Source of the DNA: Nephrocerus scutellatus
Lineage: Eukaryota > Arthropoda > Insecta > Diptera > Pipunculidae
Direction of reading: 5' to 3'
Length of the DNA: 64,000 bases
Assembly: GCA_947095585.1 (NCBI GenBank)
Contig: OX352761.1
Span: forward strand, 64,308,882 to 64,372,881
Shown in pieces: positions 19,677 through 30,080 of this stretch (its first letter is position 1; every line of letters begins with the position of its first letter). The position numbers and the translations under genes were made by a program. Below the pieces are notes generated by a model that worked only from the letters and a program-made list of their open reading frames with translations, was not told the DNA's origin and ran no database searches.

Positions 19677-21896
19677 CTAACTAGTTTTAATAGCGGGGAG
19701 TCTACTTTCGTAGTCCCAGTTTACATTGTTGCGTCTACTGCTGGTACTACCTCTGTCGCCAATGCTTATGCTGACTCCGTTGCTTCTGTTGAATTCGCTG
19801 CTGCTGTCGACTTTATTGTTTCTGTGCCTGTTGCTATTGTTGTTCGTTTGATGCGTTGAGTTCTGATGCTGTGCTCGTTGTTGTATAATTCTTCTAGTGC
19901 ACTCCGTTGTTCTCCAGATTAACTGGCATTGCCTTTTCTGTTTCTGTGGTTGTTGTTGGACAAATTTTGCGGCTGCGCTCTGTTGTTCTGCCTGTAGTTG
20001 TTGTTGTCGAAGTTTTAAATTTCGATTTTTGTTGCTGCGGTCGTTGTTGTTGTGTTGATGCGCTGACTTTCGAATGCTGCGTCGTCGCCGCTGCGTTTTA
20101 ACTACTGCGCTCTTTGTGGCCGCACTCGTTGTGGCTTCACCTTTTAAGTTTTGGCTTTTGTTGTTGCGCACGCTGTTGTGATCGTTTCGCTGCCGTTGTT
20201 GGGTTTGTGGTTGAGTTACTGCTGTCGACTTCCTGCAGCGATGGCTGCTGGGGCCTCTGTGGCAATTTCTGATGGGAGTCTTCACTGGAGATGGTTCAAT
20301 CGGGGCTGGTGACACTTGTATCACGCCAACTGTAGCACCGTGCTGTTTTGGTTCTCTGCGTTTGTTGTACGTCGGACGTTTAGCCAGCCGTGCTAACCCA
20401 GTTTGGAGTGTTATGCACTCACCTCCGAAACTTAAAGTTGCCCTCGACCTTGCAAGGAAGTCCATCCCCAGTGTAAGATCATCAACGGCGGTCGGTAGTA
20501 TCAACAGGCGCAGTGCATACGATGACACCCCAAAACGAACGTTGACATTCAACCCTTCGCGGACTGTTGTCCGACTCCCGTTGGCCATTTGAATTGGGAT
20601 GTTCACGGAAATGGGGTTGCCTAAATTTCGAAGACTATCGGCCAAACGTTCGCTAACAAAACTACGGGATGCGCCGGTATCAATGGTGGCTTGGAGGGAT
20701 TCGCGGCCTATCATGATGCGGGCAAGAATTCGCTGTCGGTCCTGGACCAGAGCTGCCCTTTTGTTGAATTGGACAGAATGACGCTGCTCAACGTGTGAAG
20801 TAAGTTGACGGCAACAGTCTATTGTTCTGATTCCTCGTTGGCCACAATCCCAACAGAACATCAATTGTTGTTTTTGACAACTTCGCCAGGTGTGCCCGTC
20901 CTGGCCGCAGCGTCGGCATGCCGTTCGAAAGTTGATGCGCTCCTCCTGACTCTCTGTGACCAGAAGGTTCCTCTCCATCTGTCGGGGTCTAGGTGTCTGT
21001 CTAATTTGTTCTGGCGCGCCAGCTATATCCTCCAGATCTTCTGCTAATCCAATCAGATCCTGTAAGTCCTGGAAGTCCCTCCTACGGATGTACAGCTGGT
21101 ACTCTCTGCGGCAGTTCCTGAAGATCCGGTCGGTCTGCTGGGCCCTTGTATAGTTGGCATGTCGCATGAGGTTCTGCATGGTTATGACATAGTCCTTAAA
21201 GGGCTCTCCAGCTCTCTGATGGCGCTGTCGGATCTCATCGTCCAGTTGCTCCATGTATCTGGCTGGCAAGAAGAACCTCAGGAAGTCCTTCTTAAATGCA
21301 TCCCAGTTCGACCACCGCTGGTTATTATTTCGGAACCACAACAGAGCTCGGTCTCGCAGTAATTCCGGCATAGTTTTTGCCAGGAGATCCTTGTCAAGTG
21401 AGTAGGCATCGGCCAGTTCCTCCAGCCGTTCGACAAAAGCGATGGGGTCTTTCCCACCGTCATACTTCACCGACCACTTCCGCACCGTGTCTATAACCAC
21501 TGGGTATGATCCCGCGGATGTCTCCTTCGCTTGATGGGACGGCATTGCGACCTGCGGTTCCCAGGACCTTGTGTTGCTCGGTACGGTTTCCTTAGTGTCA
21601 GGGGCCATTGTTGTCCCGTGTGGTGTCAGAGCGGTCGCAACGGTGGTCTTCCTTTCCTTTTGTATGTCGGCTGGTGTTAGGATCACTGGCGGTGATGGTG
21701 ATGTGCCGCGTTGGTGCTTCGCTTCCAGTTCGGCCAGCCGAGCCTCATCTTCCGACGTTACGTCATGTCCCGAGATGTGGGTTATGAAGCGCTTCCTTAA
21801 CTCTTCCACTACACCGGAATTTTCCAACTTAAATTCGGCCATGTAGGTCTGCAGCTCCTCCTTTGAGAGGGTGTATACCCAGCTTGTCTTAACCAT
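19677..21896 (-). CDS. SAP-domain Gag-protease polyprotein of E3 (intact, 739 aa)
   Basis: A single uninterrupted frame, starting at the ATG 67 bases after the primer site. Residues about 5-42 form a SAP-like helix-turn-helix (YTLSKEELQTYMAEFKLE, then VVEELRKRF). Residues 137-292 are a retrotransposon Gag capsid region (RKWSVKYDGGKDPIAFVERL, ALLWFRNNNQRW, EPFKDYV). C327-C340 is a good CCHC zinc knuckle (CRRCGQDGHTWRSC); a second at 348-361 has lost its His. DTGAS at 406-410 is the aspartic protease active site, with LTLGMDFL at 473-480 as the second motif. Residues 540-739 are a Gln/Asn/Arg-rich basic tail. Gag would package the RNA and the protease would mature the particle. No polymerase follows. 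Confidence 0.9.
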   Translation of the reverse strand: MVKTSWVYTLSKEELQTYMAEFKLENSGVVEELRKRFITHISGHDVTSEDEARLAELEAKHQRGTSPSPPVILTPADIQKERKTTVATALTPHGTTMAPDTKETVPSNTRSWEPQVAMPSHQAKETSAGSYPVVIDTVRKWSVKYDGGKDPIAFVERLEELADAYSLDKDLLAKTMPELLRDRALLWFRNNNQRWSNWDAFKKDFLRFFLPARYMEQLDDEIRQRHQRAGEPFKDYVITMQNLMRHANYTRAQQTDRIFRNCRREYQLYIRRRDFQDLQDLIGLAEDLEDIAGAPEQIRQTPRPRQMERNLLVTESQEERINFRTACRRCGQDGHTWRSCQKQQLMFCWDCGQRGIRTIDCCRQLTSHVEQRHSVQFNKRAALVQDRQRILARIMIGRESLQATIDTGASRSFVSERLADSLRNLGNPISVNIPIQMANGSRTTVREGLNVNVRFGVSSYALRLLILPTAVDDLTLGMDFLARSRATLSFGGECITLQTGLARLAKRPTYNKRREPKQHGATVGVIQVSPAPIEPSPVKTPIRNCHRGPSSHRCRKSTAVTQPQTQQRQRNDHNSVRNNKSQNLKGEATTSAATKSAVVKTQRRRRSIRKSAHQHNNNDRSNKNRNLKLRQQQLQAEQQSAAAKFVQQQPQKQKRQCQLIWRTTECTRRIIQQRAQHQNSTHQTNNNSNRHRNNKVDSSSEFNRSNGVSISIGDRGSTSSRRNNVNWDYESRLPAIKTS

Positions 21897-21962
21897 CTTG
21901 ACCTTTTTTTCTTTCTTTACGCTTTTCTTCGTTCGGAAGTTATAATTCTTTTGCTAAGAAAA

Positions 21963-21980
21963 GTCCCTGCTCGGGCGCCA
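21963..21980 (-). other. primer binding site of E3 (tRNA-Lys type)
   Basis: On the minus strand TGGCGCCCGAGCAGGGAC lies two bases from the LTR end. It is complementary, apart from a tolerated wobble position, to the 3' end of a lysine tRNA of the kind used by many retroelements. The matching site in E5 is at 50829-50845. Confidence 0.75.
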
Positions 21981-21982
21981 AT

Positions 21983-24379
21983 TGTAACGGAGTTTTCCCA
22001 GCCGGGGTAAACTCAGCGTGACCAGGGTTCTGAGGCAAGGGGTCGTTACAATAAAATTTCTATTTTGGGACTTTTCGAAGTATTTTCTTTATTTTTCTAC
22101 TTTTCTTATAATCTATTATTTATCGTGAGTCCTAAGCGATACGTTAGACTTTGACGAGCGCAAGTCCTGAGCGATGCGTTAGCGTGAGACCGTCGAGACT
22201 TCTGAACGGTGTGTAGGCGTGAAACAGTCGAGACTTCTGAGCGGTGCGTAGGCGTGAGACAGTCGAGACTTCTGGACGGTGTGTAGGCGTGAGACAGTCG
22301 GGGACTCCTGAGCGACGAAGTGACGTGAGTGACGTGAGAGCTTCGATGACCTGACGTGGGTAATGCCTTGACGAAGTGACGTGACTGACGTGAACGGTGA
22401 CGAGCCTTGCCGTTAGTGACGACGAGTGACGTGAGGGACTCCTGAGCGACGAAGTGACGTGAGTGACGTGAGAGCTTCGATGAACTGACGTGGGTAATGC
22501 CTTGACGAAGTGACGTGACTGACGTGAATGGTGACGAGCCTTGCCGTTAGTGACGACGAGTGACGTGAGTGGTGACGAGCCTTGACGTTAGTAACGTGAG
22601 TAATGCCTTGACAAATCGACGTGAGTATCGACGAGCCTAGACGTGAGCGTCCTGAGTAATGCCTTGACAAAGTGACGTGAGTTTCGACGAGAATGGTGAC
22701 GAGCCTTGACGTTAGTGACGTGGGAAAGGCCTTGACGAAGTGACGTGACTGACGTGAATGGTGACGAGCCTTGACGTTAGTGACGTGAATAATGCCTTGA
22801 CAAAGTGACGTGAGAGGCGTGAGACAGTCGGGACTCCTGAGCGACGAAGTGACGTGAGTGACGTGAGAGCTTCGATGAAGTGACGTGGGTAATGCCTTGA
22901 CGAAGTGACGTGACTGACGTGAATGGTGACGAGCCTTGCCGTTAGTGACGACGAGTGACGTGAGTGGTGACGAGCCTTGACGTTAGTAACGTGAGTAATG
23001 CCTTGACAAATTGACGTGAATATCGACGAGCATAGACGTGAGCGATCTGAGTAATGCCTTGACAAAGTGACGTGAGAGGCGTGAGACAGTCGGGACTCCT
23101 GAGCGACGAAGTGACGTGAGTGACGTAAGAGCTTCGATGAAGTGACGTGGGTAATGCCTTGACGAAGCAACAGGGGTGGATGCAGCGAGAGAACGTCGGC
23201 AGCGATCTGCTGGATGTACCAGCGCAACAGCCCGTAGGGGAGCCACACAGTGAAGTTGCGTCGTACGAATGACGAAAGCAGAGAAAGACGTCGGCAGCGA
23301 TCTGCTGGATGTACCAGCGCAACAACCCGTAGGGGAGCCACACAGCGATGTTGCGTCGTACGAATGACGAAAGCAGAGAAAGACGTCGGCAGCGATCTGC
23401 TGGATGTACCAGCGCAACAACCCGTAGGGGAGCCACACAGTGATGTTGCGTCGTACGAATGACGAAAGCAGAGAAAGACGTCGGCAGCGATCTGCTGGAT
23501 GTACCAGCGCAACAACCCGTAGGGGAGCCACACAGTGATGTTGCGTCGTACGAATGACGACAGCAGAGAAAGACGTCGGCAGCGATCTGCTGGATGTACC
23601 CGCCCAACAACCCGTAGGGGAGCCACACAGTGATGTTGCGTCGTACGAATGACGAAAGCAGAGAAAGACGTCGGCAGCGATCTGCTGGATGTACCAGCGC
23701 AACAACCCGTAGGGGAGCCACACAGTGATGTTGCGTCGTACGAATGACGAAAGCAGAGAAAGACGTCGGCAGCGATATGCTGGATGTACCAGCGCAACAA
23801 CCCGTAGGGGAGCCACACAGTGATGTTGCGTCGTACGAATGACGAAAGCAGAGAAAGACGTCGGCAGCGATATGCTGGATGTACCAGCGCAACAACCCGT
23901 AGGGGAGCCACACAGTGATGTTGCGTCGTACGAATGGCGAAAGCAGAGAAAGACGTCGGCAGCGATATGCTGGATGTACCAGCGCAACAACCCGTAGGGG
24001 AGCCACACAGTGATGTTGCGTCGTACGAATGACAAAAGCAGAGAAAGACGTCGGCAGCGATAGTCAGTGAATTAAAGGAATTAATTATTAAAAATGACTT
24101 ACCACCACGTGATCCGAACTGCACAGGAAGCAGACTAAGAGTAAGAGAGCGACTGACTGCATGCTCGCCTTTTTATACCTTTTTGCGCAGCAAAAATTCT
24201 AAATAGCGTGCTGCGCTGTGATTGGTCAATCCGGTGGCGTGATGCTGTTTTGGCTGTTTTGTTTTCATATGCGTTTGGTGGTTGCACTGCGTGGGTACAG
24301 GGTGCACCCGAATTTGGTAAAAAGTATATTGCATGTTTTGTGTGAACAAAATTCGGCCACAAGAATTTTGTTCCTCACA
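21983..24379 (-). repeat. 5' LTR of E3 (2397 bp)
   Basis: Same structure and boundaries as the 17341-19641 copy. It is 96 bases longer, which is explained by about one extra 95-bp unit (9 versus 8 copies, at 23182-24062) plus small indels. Single-base differences include a CGCCCAACAACC unit here against CGCGCAACAACC in the other LTR. Confidence 0.9.
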
Positions 24380-24675
24380 GTAGAAATAAAAAGAAAGATA
24401 ACGAGTAAATATACAGTATATCTATGTATTACACATTACACACACACACATTTCACCATCCACAATAGCTTTTTCCTCCAATACTCAATATTGAGATATT
24501 TGTATTTGTTATAATGCATGCGGATACAATGGAATATCCGCAACATGCGGATAAGATTTCTAAATCCGCATCCGCACTCATCCGCCAAAAACTATTGCGG
24601 TTATATCCGCTTTAATCCGCGGATAGCGGATAATTGCGGATATCCGCGGATATTACTATCCGATGCAGGGCTCTA

Positions 24676-25390
24676 TGCCGTACGACGCCTTATGCTGATG
24701 TCATATTTCTCTATTCATTTACCCCAACTTACATATTGCGCAACCGTACTGCAATATGATTCAAATGTAGGTCACAGCCGCATACATGAATTTGATTTTC
24801 TTTCGCGCATTAAGATAGGTGTATTAAAAGCTCGAATGTGTTGAGTTTGATGTGTGAGCTTTCATATAGGAATCTTTGATAGTAGCTTAACTAGTAAAAG
24901 CTCCAATACCGAGGTTTCGTTATTGGAACCGATGCAGAGTATAGCAGTCAATATAGTGAGTCTTATAAGGTACCAGCAGTCAGTGGAGAGTCAGTGGAGT
25001 CAGTCAATCAATCAGTCATTTAATCAGTCTATTTTAAATAGACATTTTTACTAAATCTTAAAAAAAATTAAAGCAAAAGTTACTTAATCTTAAACAAAGT
25101 ACAACTCTAAATATTAAATATAGTGCTACTCTAAATAATTTTCTAAACTAAAGCAAAGGTTACTAAATCTTAAATAAATTACAACTCTAAATAATTTGTT
25201 TAATTAAATCAAAGGTTACTAAATCATAAACGAAGTGCAACTTAAAATAATTTGTTAAATTAAAGGTTAAGTTACTAAACATTAAATAAAGCTACTGTAA
25301 ACTATGAACTCGATGTAAACAATTTAATGAATAGATTTTAAAATATATGTATATATAAACTAAAACTTTCGATTCTTATTTAATTTGACA
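24676..25390 (+). repeat. 3' LTR of E2, second part
   Basis: The LTR resumes after the hAT with the target duplication TGCCGTAC. It contains the stretch shared with the 5' LTR from about 24900 and ends in ATTTGACA at 25390. With 16181-16540 it makes an LTR of about 1.07 kb. An AT-rich run of 'TTACTAAATCTTAAATAAAT'-type repeats occupies 25060-25280. Confidence 0.75.
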
Positions 25391-25883
25391 TTTGACATAA
25401 GAATTTAATTTGAAAGAATTCGTTAAAAACAGGTAAGCCCATTAACAGTTGTAGAACCTCTTATCTTCAAAGATACGAGTACAACAATAGAACGAAAAGG
25501 CTGTTGCGATCGATTCCGGTCGTATTGCTCTGATACTCGAGCCTAAACATGTTAGAAACACGTTCAAGCACATTTCTGCGTAAAGTTATTTTATCGCAGA
25601 AATTACGTTTTGATCTTTCTCGTGAATCAGAACGTTGTTGGATTGTTGTATTGTCTGAGTTTGAGGTGCTTGCTTAGAAATCATTGGAACTTTTTTTCAA
25701 GTTGTATTGATTAATTTCTTCAAATACATTAGCAAGGCTTTTACTTTTAGCCAGATTTGTAACAGAGCTTTCGTTTTTCAAACGATTTGGTAGACTTTTT
25801 GAATAGGGACTAAATTTTATAATTTTCTTGTTCTTTTAAACATTTAACTTATTTTGTTCTGGCATTTGAAAATAATGTACAAA
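25391..25883. other. unassigned stretch between E2 and H2
   Basis: I see no gene, RNA or repeat here that I can name. It is AT-rich, with TTGACATTTGACATAAG at the E2 edge and then sequence with no long frame. It could be the flanking sequence E2 landed in. Confidence 0.3.
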
Positions 25884-26539
25884 TCTATATATATAAAAAT
25901 GAATTGCCACATGTTTGACTGATCATCATTAAATTTTTATGGGTTTTTTTATTTATTCTTTTTAAAAACTATTATTTAACTTGACTTGAACTCTGTTTGT
26001 CTGTATTTTCGACTACTTTGATTACATTTACTTTTTCATTAACAAATTACCTGCTATTACTGGGAAATCCCTTTGAAAGACTACCAGGATGACCTTTTAA
26101 GTGATATACTGAAAACTGGAAAATCGCGTAAATTCTTAATTATGGTAAAAAAAAATTAAAAGGACAGGAAAACATCAATGAAAACAGTAAAGCCTTAGGG
26201 CAATTTCGTTACAGGCATTCATTCGATTTCGATAGATCGCGAACACTGAATATTTGCTATTAATACAAAGGTCAAAAACTAAATCAGTCCTTCAGCTTTT
26301 GAAAACTACAGTGACAGTTTATAAATAAATACATCAAATCTTAATATATTACAAAAAAATAATTAAATTTTTAACGACATTCCAGTGTGTTGCTAAAATT
26401 CAATAGATTTCAGTTCGTGGTGTATTTCTTTGGAAAAAAACCACCAGTGAGGCATCGAAATATCGGTTGGCGTACGCGCAACGCAAGGTAAATACATGAT
26501 CGTCGAGTCAATGAGACTGACGAACAGCGTAGACAGCGT

Positions 26540-27610
26540 TTGGAGGCAACTCAAATAAGAATTTCACAAGCGCATTCCATTATGACTCCGAAACAACGGA
26601 TACAGTCGAGTTCGACTCGCTCTGTTGGAACTAACACACAAAATAACTTGGAACGTCGACAAAACAGACGGCCAAACGTGACAAGTCTAAATGAACGTTT
26701 GGCGTTCAGATACGATCCAACAGTCGATTACGCCGCGGATGTATCGGTCGACTTCGGAACAATGAGCACTGTTTGTCAACATTGCAACGCTTTAAGGTTT
26801 CGACACGAACCGCCAGGATTATGTTGTGCGAACGGAAAGGTCAAGTTACCACAATTCACCATCGTGCAGGAGCATTGTTGCCGACAGTGAATGCTAATTA
26901 CAAATTTCTTTAAATTTACTTCCTTAGAAATTCTGATGAGGAAATCAATTAGCGTTGTGCCATCAGTCGTGTTGTAAAACGACAGAATATTGCGCAACTG
27001 CAACATCTCTTACATGAACACAATCAATTGGTCAAATTGTTCAAGACTGCACTAGAAATGATGCCTTCGGATAATCACAAAATAGTGATCAGAGCATATA
27101 AGAGACCAGCAGGCGAACATGAAAGACGCTTCAATGCATGACGTTGAATGAAATTGCTATTGTAGTTGTTGGCGAGAATTTGGAGTCTCGCGACATTGTT
27201 GTTCGACGGCGTGATGGTGATAGCCTTCAGCGTATCTGCGAAACTCATCGTTCGCATGATGCAGTACAATACCCGCTGATATTTTGCCGAGGAGAGGATG
27301 GATATCATTTCTTGATCAAGATGATTAATCCATTAACCGGTCCGTAGCAATGTTTTTAATCGTTTTTCAATTCGACTCCTGACAAAAGTTCATTATTCAT
27401 TTACAGGTCAAGAAACAGTTCGATGAACTTTTATGCCTACCGTTTGATGATTCGTCGAAACGAGGACAATCACGTATTGAAATACCGCAGATTGTTTCAT
27501 CAGTTCGCTGTTTATATGTATGTCAAAATTGAAACGGATCGTCTGACATATATAAGTTTTAATCAGAATCTGCGTACAGAAGAATACATTCATCTGCGTG
27601 ATGCCATGAA
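26540..27610 (+). pseudogene. Helitron N-terminal (Helitron_like_N) remnant
   Basis: 26540-26890 carries an Arg/Gln-rich start and a CQHCNALRF then LCCANGKVKLPQF segment, typical just upstream of the Helitron N-terminal domain. From about 26975 the frame continues with small shifts (NIAQLQHLLHEHNQLVKLFK, MMPSDNHKIVIRAYKRPAGE), then 27138-27347 (NEIAIVVVGENLESRDIVVR; DGYHFLIKMINPLTG) and 27423-27610 (NFYAYRLMIRRNEDNHVLKY; RLTYISFNQNLRTEEYIHL). These match the order of the conserved N-terminal domain. Stops at about 26888, 27138 and 27347 break it. Confidence 0.8.
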
Positions 27611-27615
27611 TGTAG

Positions 27616-27885
27616 ATGGAAATGCAAAGAATACCACTGATTTCAACGGACTTCCCATTTCAATTTGAGCGTGTGCAGTTTCCGGTTCGCCTTGCATTCG
27701 CAATGACAATTAATAAATCGCAAGGCCAACCGTTGGAAATGGGTGGATTAAACCTTGAGTTGCCGTGTTTTTCCCATGGGCAGTTGTACGTGTCGTGCTC
27801 GAGAGTCGGTAAACCATCGTCGCTATTCGTTTTTTCACCGGACGGAAAGACAAAAAATATCGTTCATCACCAACCGTTCCAATAA
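27616..27885 (+). pseudogene. Helitron helicase C-terminus
   Basis: 89 codons read ISTDFPFQFERVQFPVRLAF, then AMTINKSQGQPLEMGGLNLE and HGQLYVSCSRVGKPSSLFVF, ending at a natural stop. This is the last conserved block of Pif1-like Helitron helicases, including the INKSQGQ motif and the arginine-finger-like SRVG. It is joined directly to the N-terminal domain by an internal deletion that removed Rep and most of the helicase. Confidence 0.85.
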
Positions 27886-28052
27886 AGCTTCGGCTGGTTG
27901 AATCCTTTCTCGACGAACTGATTGACTGACAGACAACACACAGCCTAAACCGCTGGAGATAAAAATAAAATAAATATATTTTAACACTAAGCTCACTTCT
28001 CATTTTCCTCAAAAGTAAATTGCACCCGTAGGAAGCCGGGGCGGGTCGCTAG

Positions 28053-28404
28053 TATTCAACAAAAATGTTCTTAATAAAAAAAATAAAGGGAAAAAAATAA
28101 AAAACATAGTTAGTTAAAAGAGATCTTTTTTAAACGTTTTTACTACCTGGCTCGGGTGGAATTTTGTAATTGATTTTTAACAAACTTCCCATTGAGCTAA
28201 AGACTTGGAACTTTAAACATAGCTCAGAACTGGATTAACATGGAAAAATCACAAAAAAAGACAAATCGGAAAAAAAAGATTAGTTCAACGCGAGTTGGCA
28301 TTTTGTTTTAGATCAAAGCAAACTACTACGCACAATACTCGTTTTAAGCGTTTTAAATTAAAAATGTATTTTTATTAGCTAACATGTTTTTTAAATTCTG
28401 TATT
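28053..28404. other. unassigned AT-rich stretch, ends in an R-box-type tail
   Basis: No coding sequence is seen. The right edge at about 28385-28435 is, on the minus strand, CACGGGCACGCGAAG followed by an AT-rich GAATTTAAA tail. This is the same terminal phrase as the R-box copies at 3760-3795, 5133-5165 and 54033-54070, so an R-box end (minus orientation) abuts LINE L1. Confidence 0.45.
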
Positions 28405-29001
28405 TTAACTTCGCGTGCCCGTGGCTCGCTCGCTCAAAATGATCATGTGTGTCATAAGACAGATGTCATCAGCGTAATCAAGATCATTTAGCTTTTGAAA
28501 TGTTTGCATCATTACACTATCCAGGACGACCAAAAAGAGCAGTGGCGATAATACACAACCTTGACGTAGTCCTTTGGTGATGTAAAAATTGGGACTTTCC
28601 TTGCCTTTAAAGCGAACACTGCAGGCCGCATCTTTATATATCCATGATTCGCGGATGATTGGTAATAGTATGCTTGCCAGAACACTTGAATTGCTTTTCA
28701 AAAGCTTCGCTGCCAGGTTATCTGGGCCTAGAAATTTGTAATTCTTCAAATTGTTGATCGCAATTTCGATCTCCTCTTTACCTGATGGTTCGGTATTTAT
28801 ATTGCGTCCTGGATTGCGTCGTTCTTGCCTTGGGGGAGGATCGACAATCTCCGGGATCGTCTGGTCATCAAAGAACTCCCTCCACCCCTCAAGCTGTTGC
28901 ACTTCTGTGGCAAGAATATTACCAAACCGGTCTTTGAACGGTGGTGTTTGCTTAAAGCCTTCTCCACTTAGCTTGCGAATTGCAGAATACACACCGCGCA
29001 T
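28405..29001 (-). pseudogene. L1 reverse transcriptase fragment
   Basis: 198 open codons on the minus strand. The first half is the linker and RT start (NLKNYKFLGPDNLAAKLLK, the N.K..GPD..P.E motif region). After an internal deletion come GLRQGCVLSPLLF (motif B') and DYADDI (the catalytic Y-A-D-D box). The RT would copy the element RNA at a nicked chromosomal target. The motif C to thumb region after the active site is missing, and the frame ends shortly after it. Confidence 0.8.
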
Positions 29002-29106
29002 GCCGCCACACTGAGCTGCATTCTCCGCTTCCGTAGCTATGTTGTTTGTGAATTGCTTTCAATCAATATGCACCATCCTTCTCACTTGGCGTTCCGCGTT
29101 ATTATA

Positions 29107-30080
29107 TTACCTTCTTAGATGCTGCCTTTTCTGCTGCGCACGCGACTGATCCAGCCTGATTTTGATGGTTTTTCGATTCTCAATGCATCTCCAGGTTTCA
29201 TCTGTTATCCAAGGCTTCCGATGATGTTGTATGAAGCCTAGCGTTTCTTCTGCTGCCTTTTTGCATGCATTTTCAATGCATTCCCAGGCATCCTTTTCAT
29301 TTGATTCCGCGATGTGAGTGGTACATCGCGCCTTGTATTCTTCCACTTTAGCAGGGTCACGCAGTTTCTGTAAATCGTATTTACGCGAAGATCTCTGCTG
29401 GCGGCGAATCGCAGCTGTGCGTAATCGAGTTATTCCAATAACTAGATGGTGGTCGCTGTAAACATCAGCGCCTCGGCGAGTCTTTTCATCCCACAGCGAG
29501 TTGAAAAACATCTTATTGATCAGGATGTGATCTATTCGATTACGTGTTATTCCATCAGGCGATTGCCAAGTGTACTTGTGAATATTCGGATGCGGGAACC
29601 TAGTGCCGCCAATAAACAGCTGATGACTAGAGCAGAGATCTAATAATCTTTCTCCATTGTTGTTGCGGGAGTTACCGAGACCATGTGGTCCCATAACTGC
29701 TTGGAATCCGTGTTATTGTTTCCAACTTTGGCGTTAAAGTCACCAATATTGAGGTTTATATCACCATTGCGGGAACTGGCAATAGTAGCTTCGAATTGGT
29801 TATAAAACTCTCCCTTAGTCTCGTCATCATCTGGGTCGGTAGGTGCATAGCATTGAAAAACGATGATGTTCCTAAATTTGGTGTGGAATCGTGCCATAAT
29901 TATGCGGTCCGAGATGGGTTTAAATTCCATCAGGGACTTCCTGGCAATAGGTGTTATAAGGATTCCCAATCCATTTATATGCGCTGTTGTTATCACTGTA
30001 CATGAGGTATTGTCCAGTCCGTGTTTGAAAATCACCTTTTTTTTTTTATTTTTTTTTTTTACATATAGACTCATTGCCAA
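29107..30080 (-). pseudogene. L1 endonuclease (EEP family), frameshifted
   Basis: Two overlapping frames, 29640-30080 and 29107-29694, cover the endonuclease. Visible motifs are GLGILITPIARKSLMEFKPI, IIVFQCYAPTDPDDDE (the Y-A-P strand), LNIGDFNAKVGNNNTD, then ERLLDLCSSHQLFIGGTRFP and the catalytic SDHHLV. A frameshift near 29640-29690 separates them. The enzyme would nick target DNA. The N-terminal catalytic Asn/Glu strands are not seen, so the copy is 5'-truncated. Confidence 0.8.

Larger units (their letters stand above)
17341..24379 (-). mobile_element. E3: young non-autonomous LTR element, Gag-protease only, giant LTRs
   Basis: Two nearly identical direct repeats (17341-19641 and 21983-24379) read TGTGAGGAAC to CTCCGTTACA on the minus strand. 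They are flanked by the 4-bp target duplication GTAG (17337-17340 and 24380-24383). The internal part is only about 2.34 kb and holds one intact gene (19677-21896). A tRNA-Lys-like primer site sits next to the 5' LTR and a purine tract next to the 3' LTR. There is no RT, RNase H or integrase, so it must depend on another element's enzymes. By eye the LTRs differ mainly by one 95-bp unit plus a few bases, so the insertion is recent. Confidence 0.9.
16541..24675 (-). mobile_element. hAT transposon relic (split by E3)
   Basis: The termini are inverted: TAGAGCCCTGC at 16541 and GCAGGGCTCTA ending at 24675. The flanks are TGCCGTTA and TGCCGTAC, an 8-bp target duplication with two mismatches, as for the hAT superfamily. 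The ends carry many copies of ATCCGCATCCGC or CCGCGGAT-like subterminal motifs, also typical of hAT. Without the E3 insertion the element is about 1.1 kb. A C-terminal transposase remnant is on the minus strand at 17085-17213, so it is an internally deleted relic. Confidence 0.85.
5384..25390 (+). mobile_element. E2: errantivirus-like element with nested insertions
   Basis: E2 is reconstructed from two LTR remnants that share sequence and flank a plus-strand gag-protease-pol-env order. The 5' LTR survives as 5384-5537 plus about 9591-9854, the 3' LTR as 16181-16540 plus 24676-25390. Each LTR is split by a different transposon: Helitron H1 in the 5' one, a hAT in the 3' one. The uninterrupted counterpart of each insertion site is visible in the other LTR or inferred from the target duplication. 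Removing the insertions leaves roughly 7.7 kb, a normal size for an errantivirus-like element. All genes are broken. Confidence 0.8.
25884..28052 (+). mobile_element. H2: internally deleted Helitron
   Basis: Starts TCTATATATATAAAAATG after an A and ends GGGGCGGGTCGCTAG before a T. The CTAG end, the nearby G/C stem (CCCG with CGGG) and the A/T insertion dinucleotide are Helitron hallmarks. The inside encodes the Helitron N-terminal region and, after a large deletion, the C-terminal end of the helicase in the same orientation. The Rep catalytic HUH/tyrosine motifs and the helicase ATPase motifs are missing. It is a relic about 2.2 kb long, against 6 kb or more for autonomous copies. Confidence 0.85.

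Noticed and set aside
19907..21846. Several plus-strand ORFs opposite the E3 gene
   Set aside because: Antisense shadows of the intact minus-strand Gag-protease gene.
22712..24124. The matching ORFs (470, 354 and 350 codons) in the E3 5' LTR
   Set aside because: Same repeat by-product in the second LTR.
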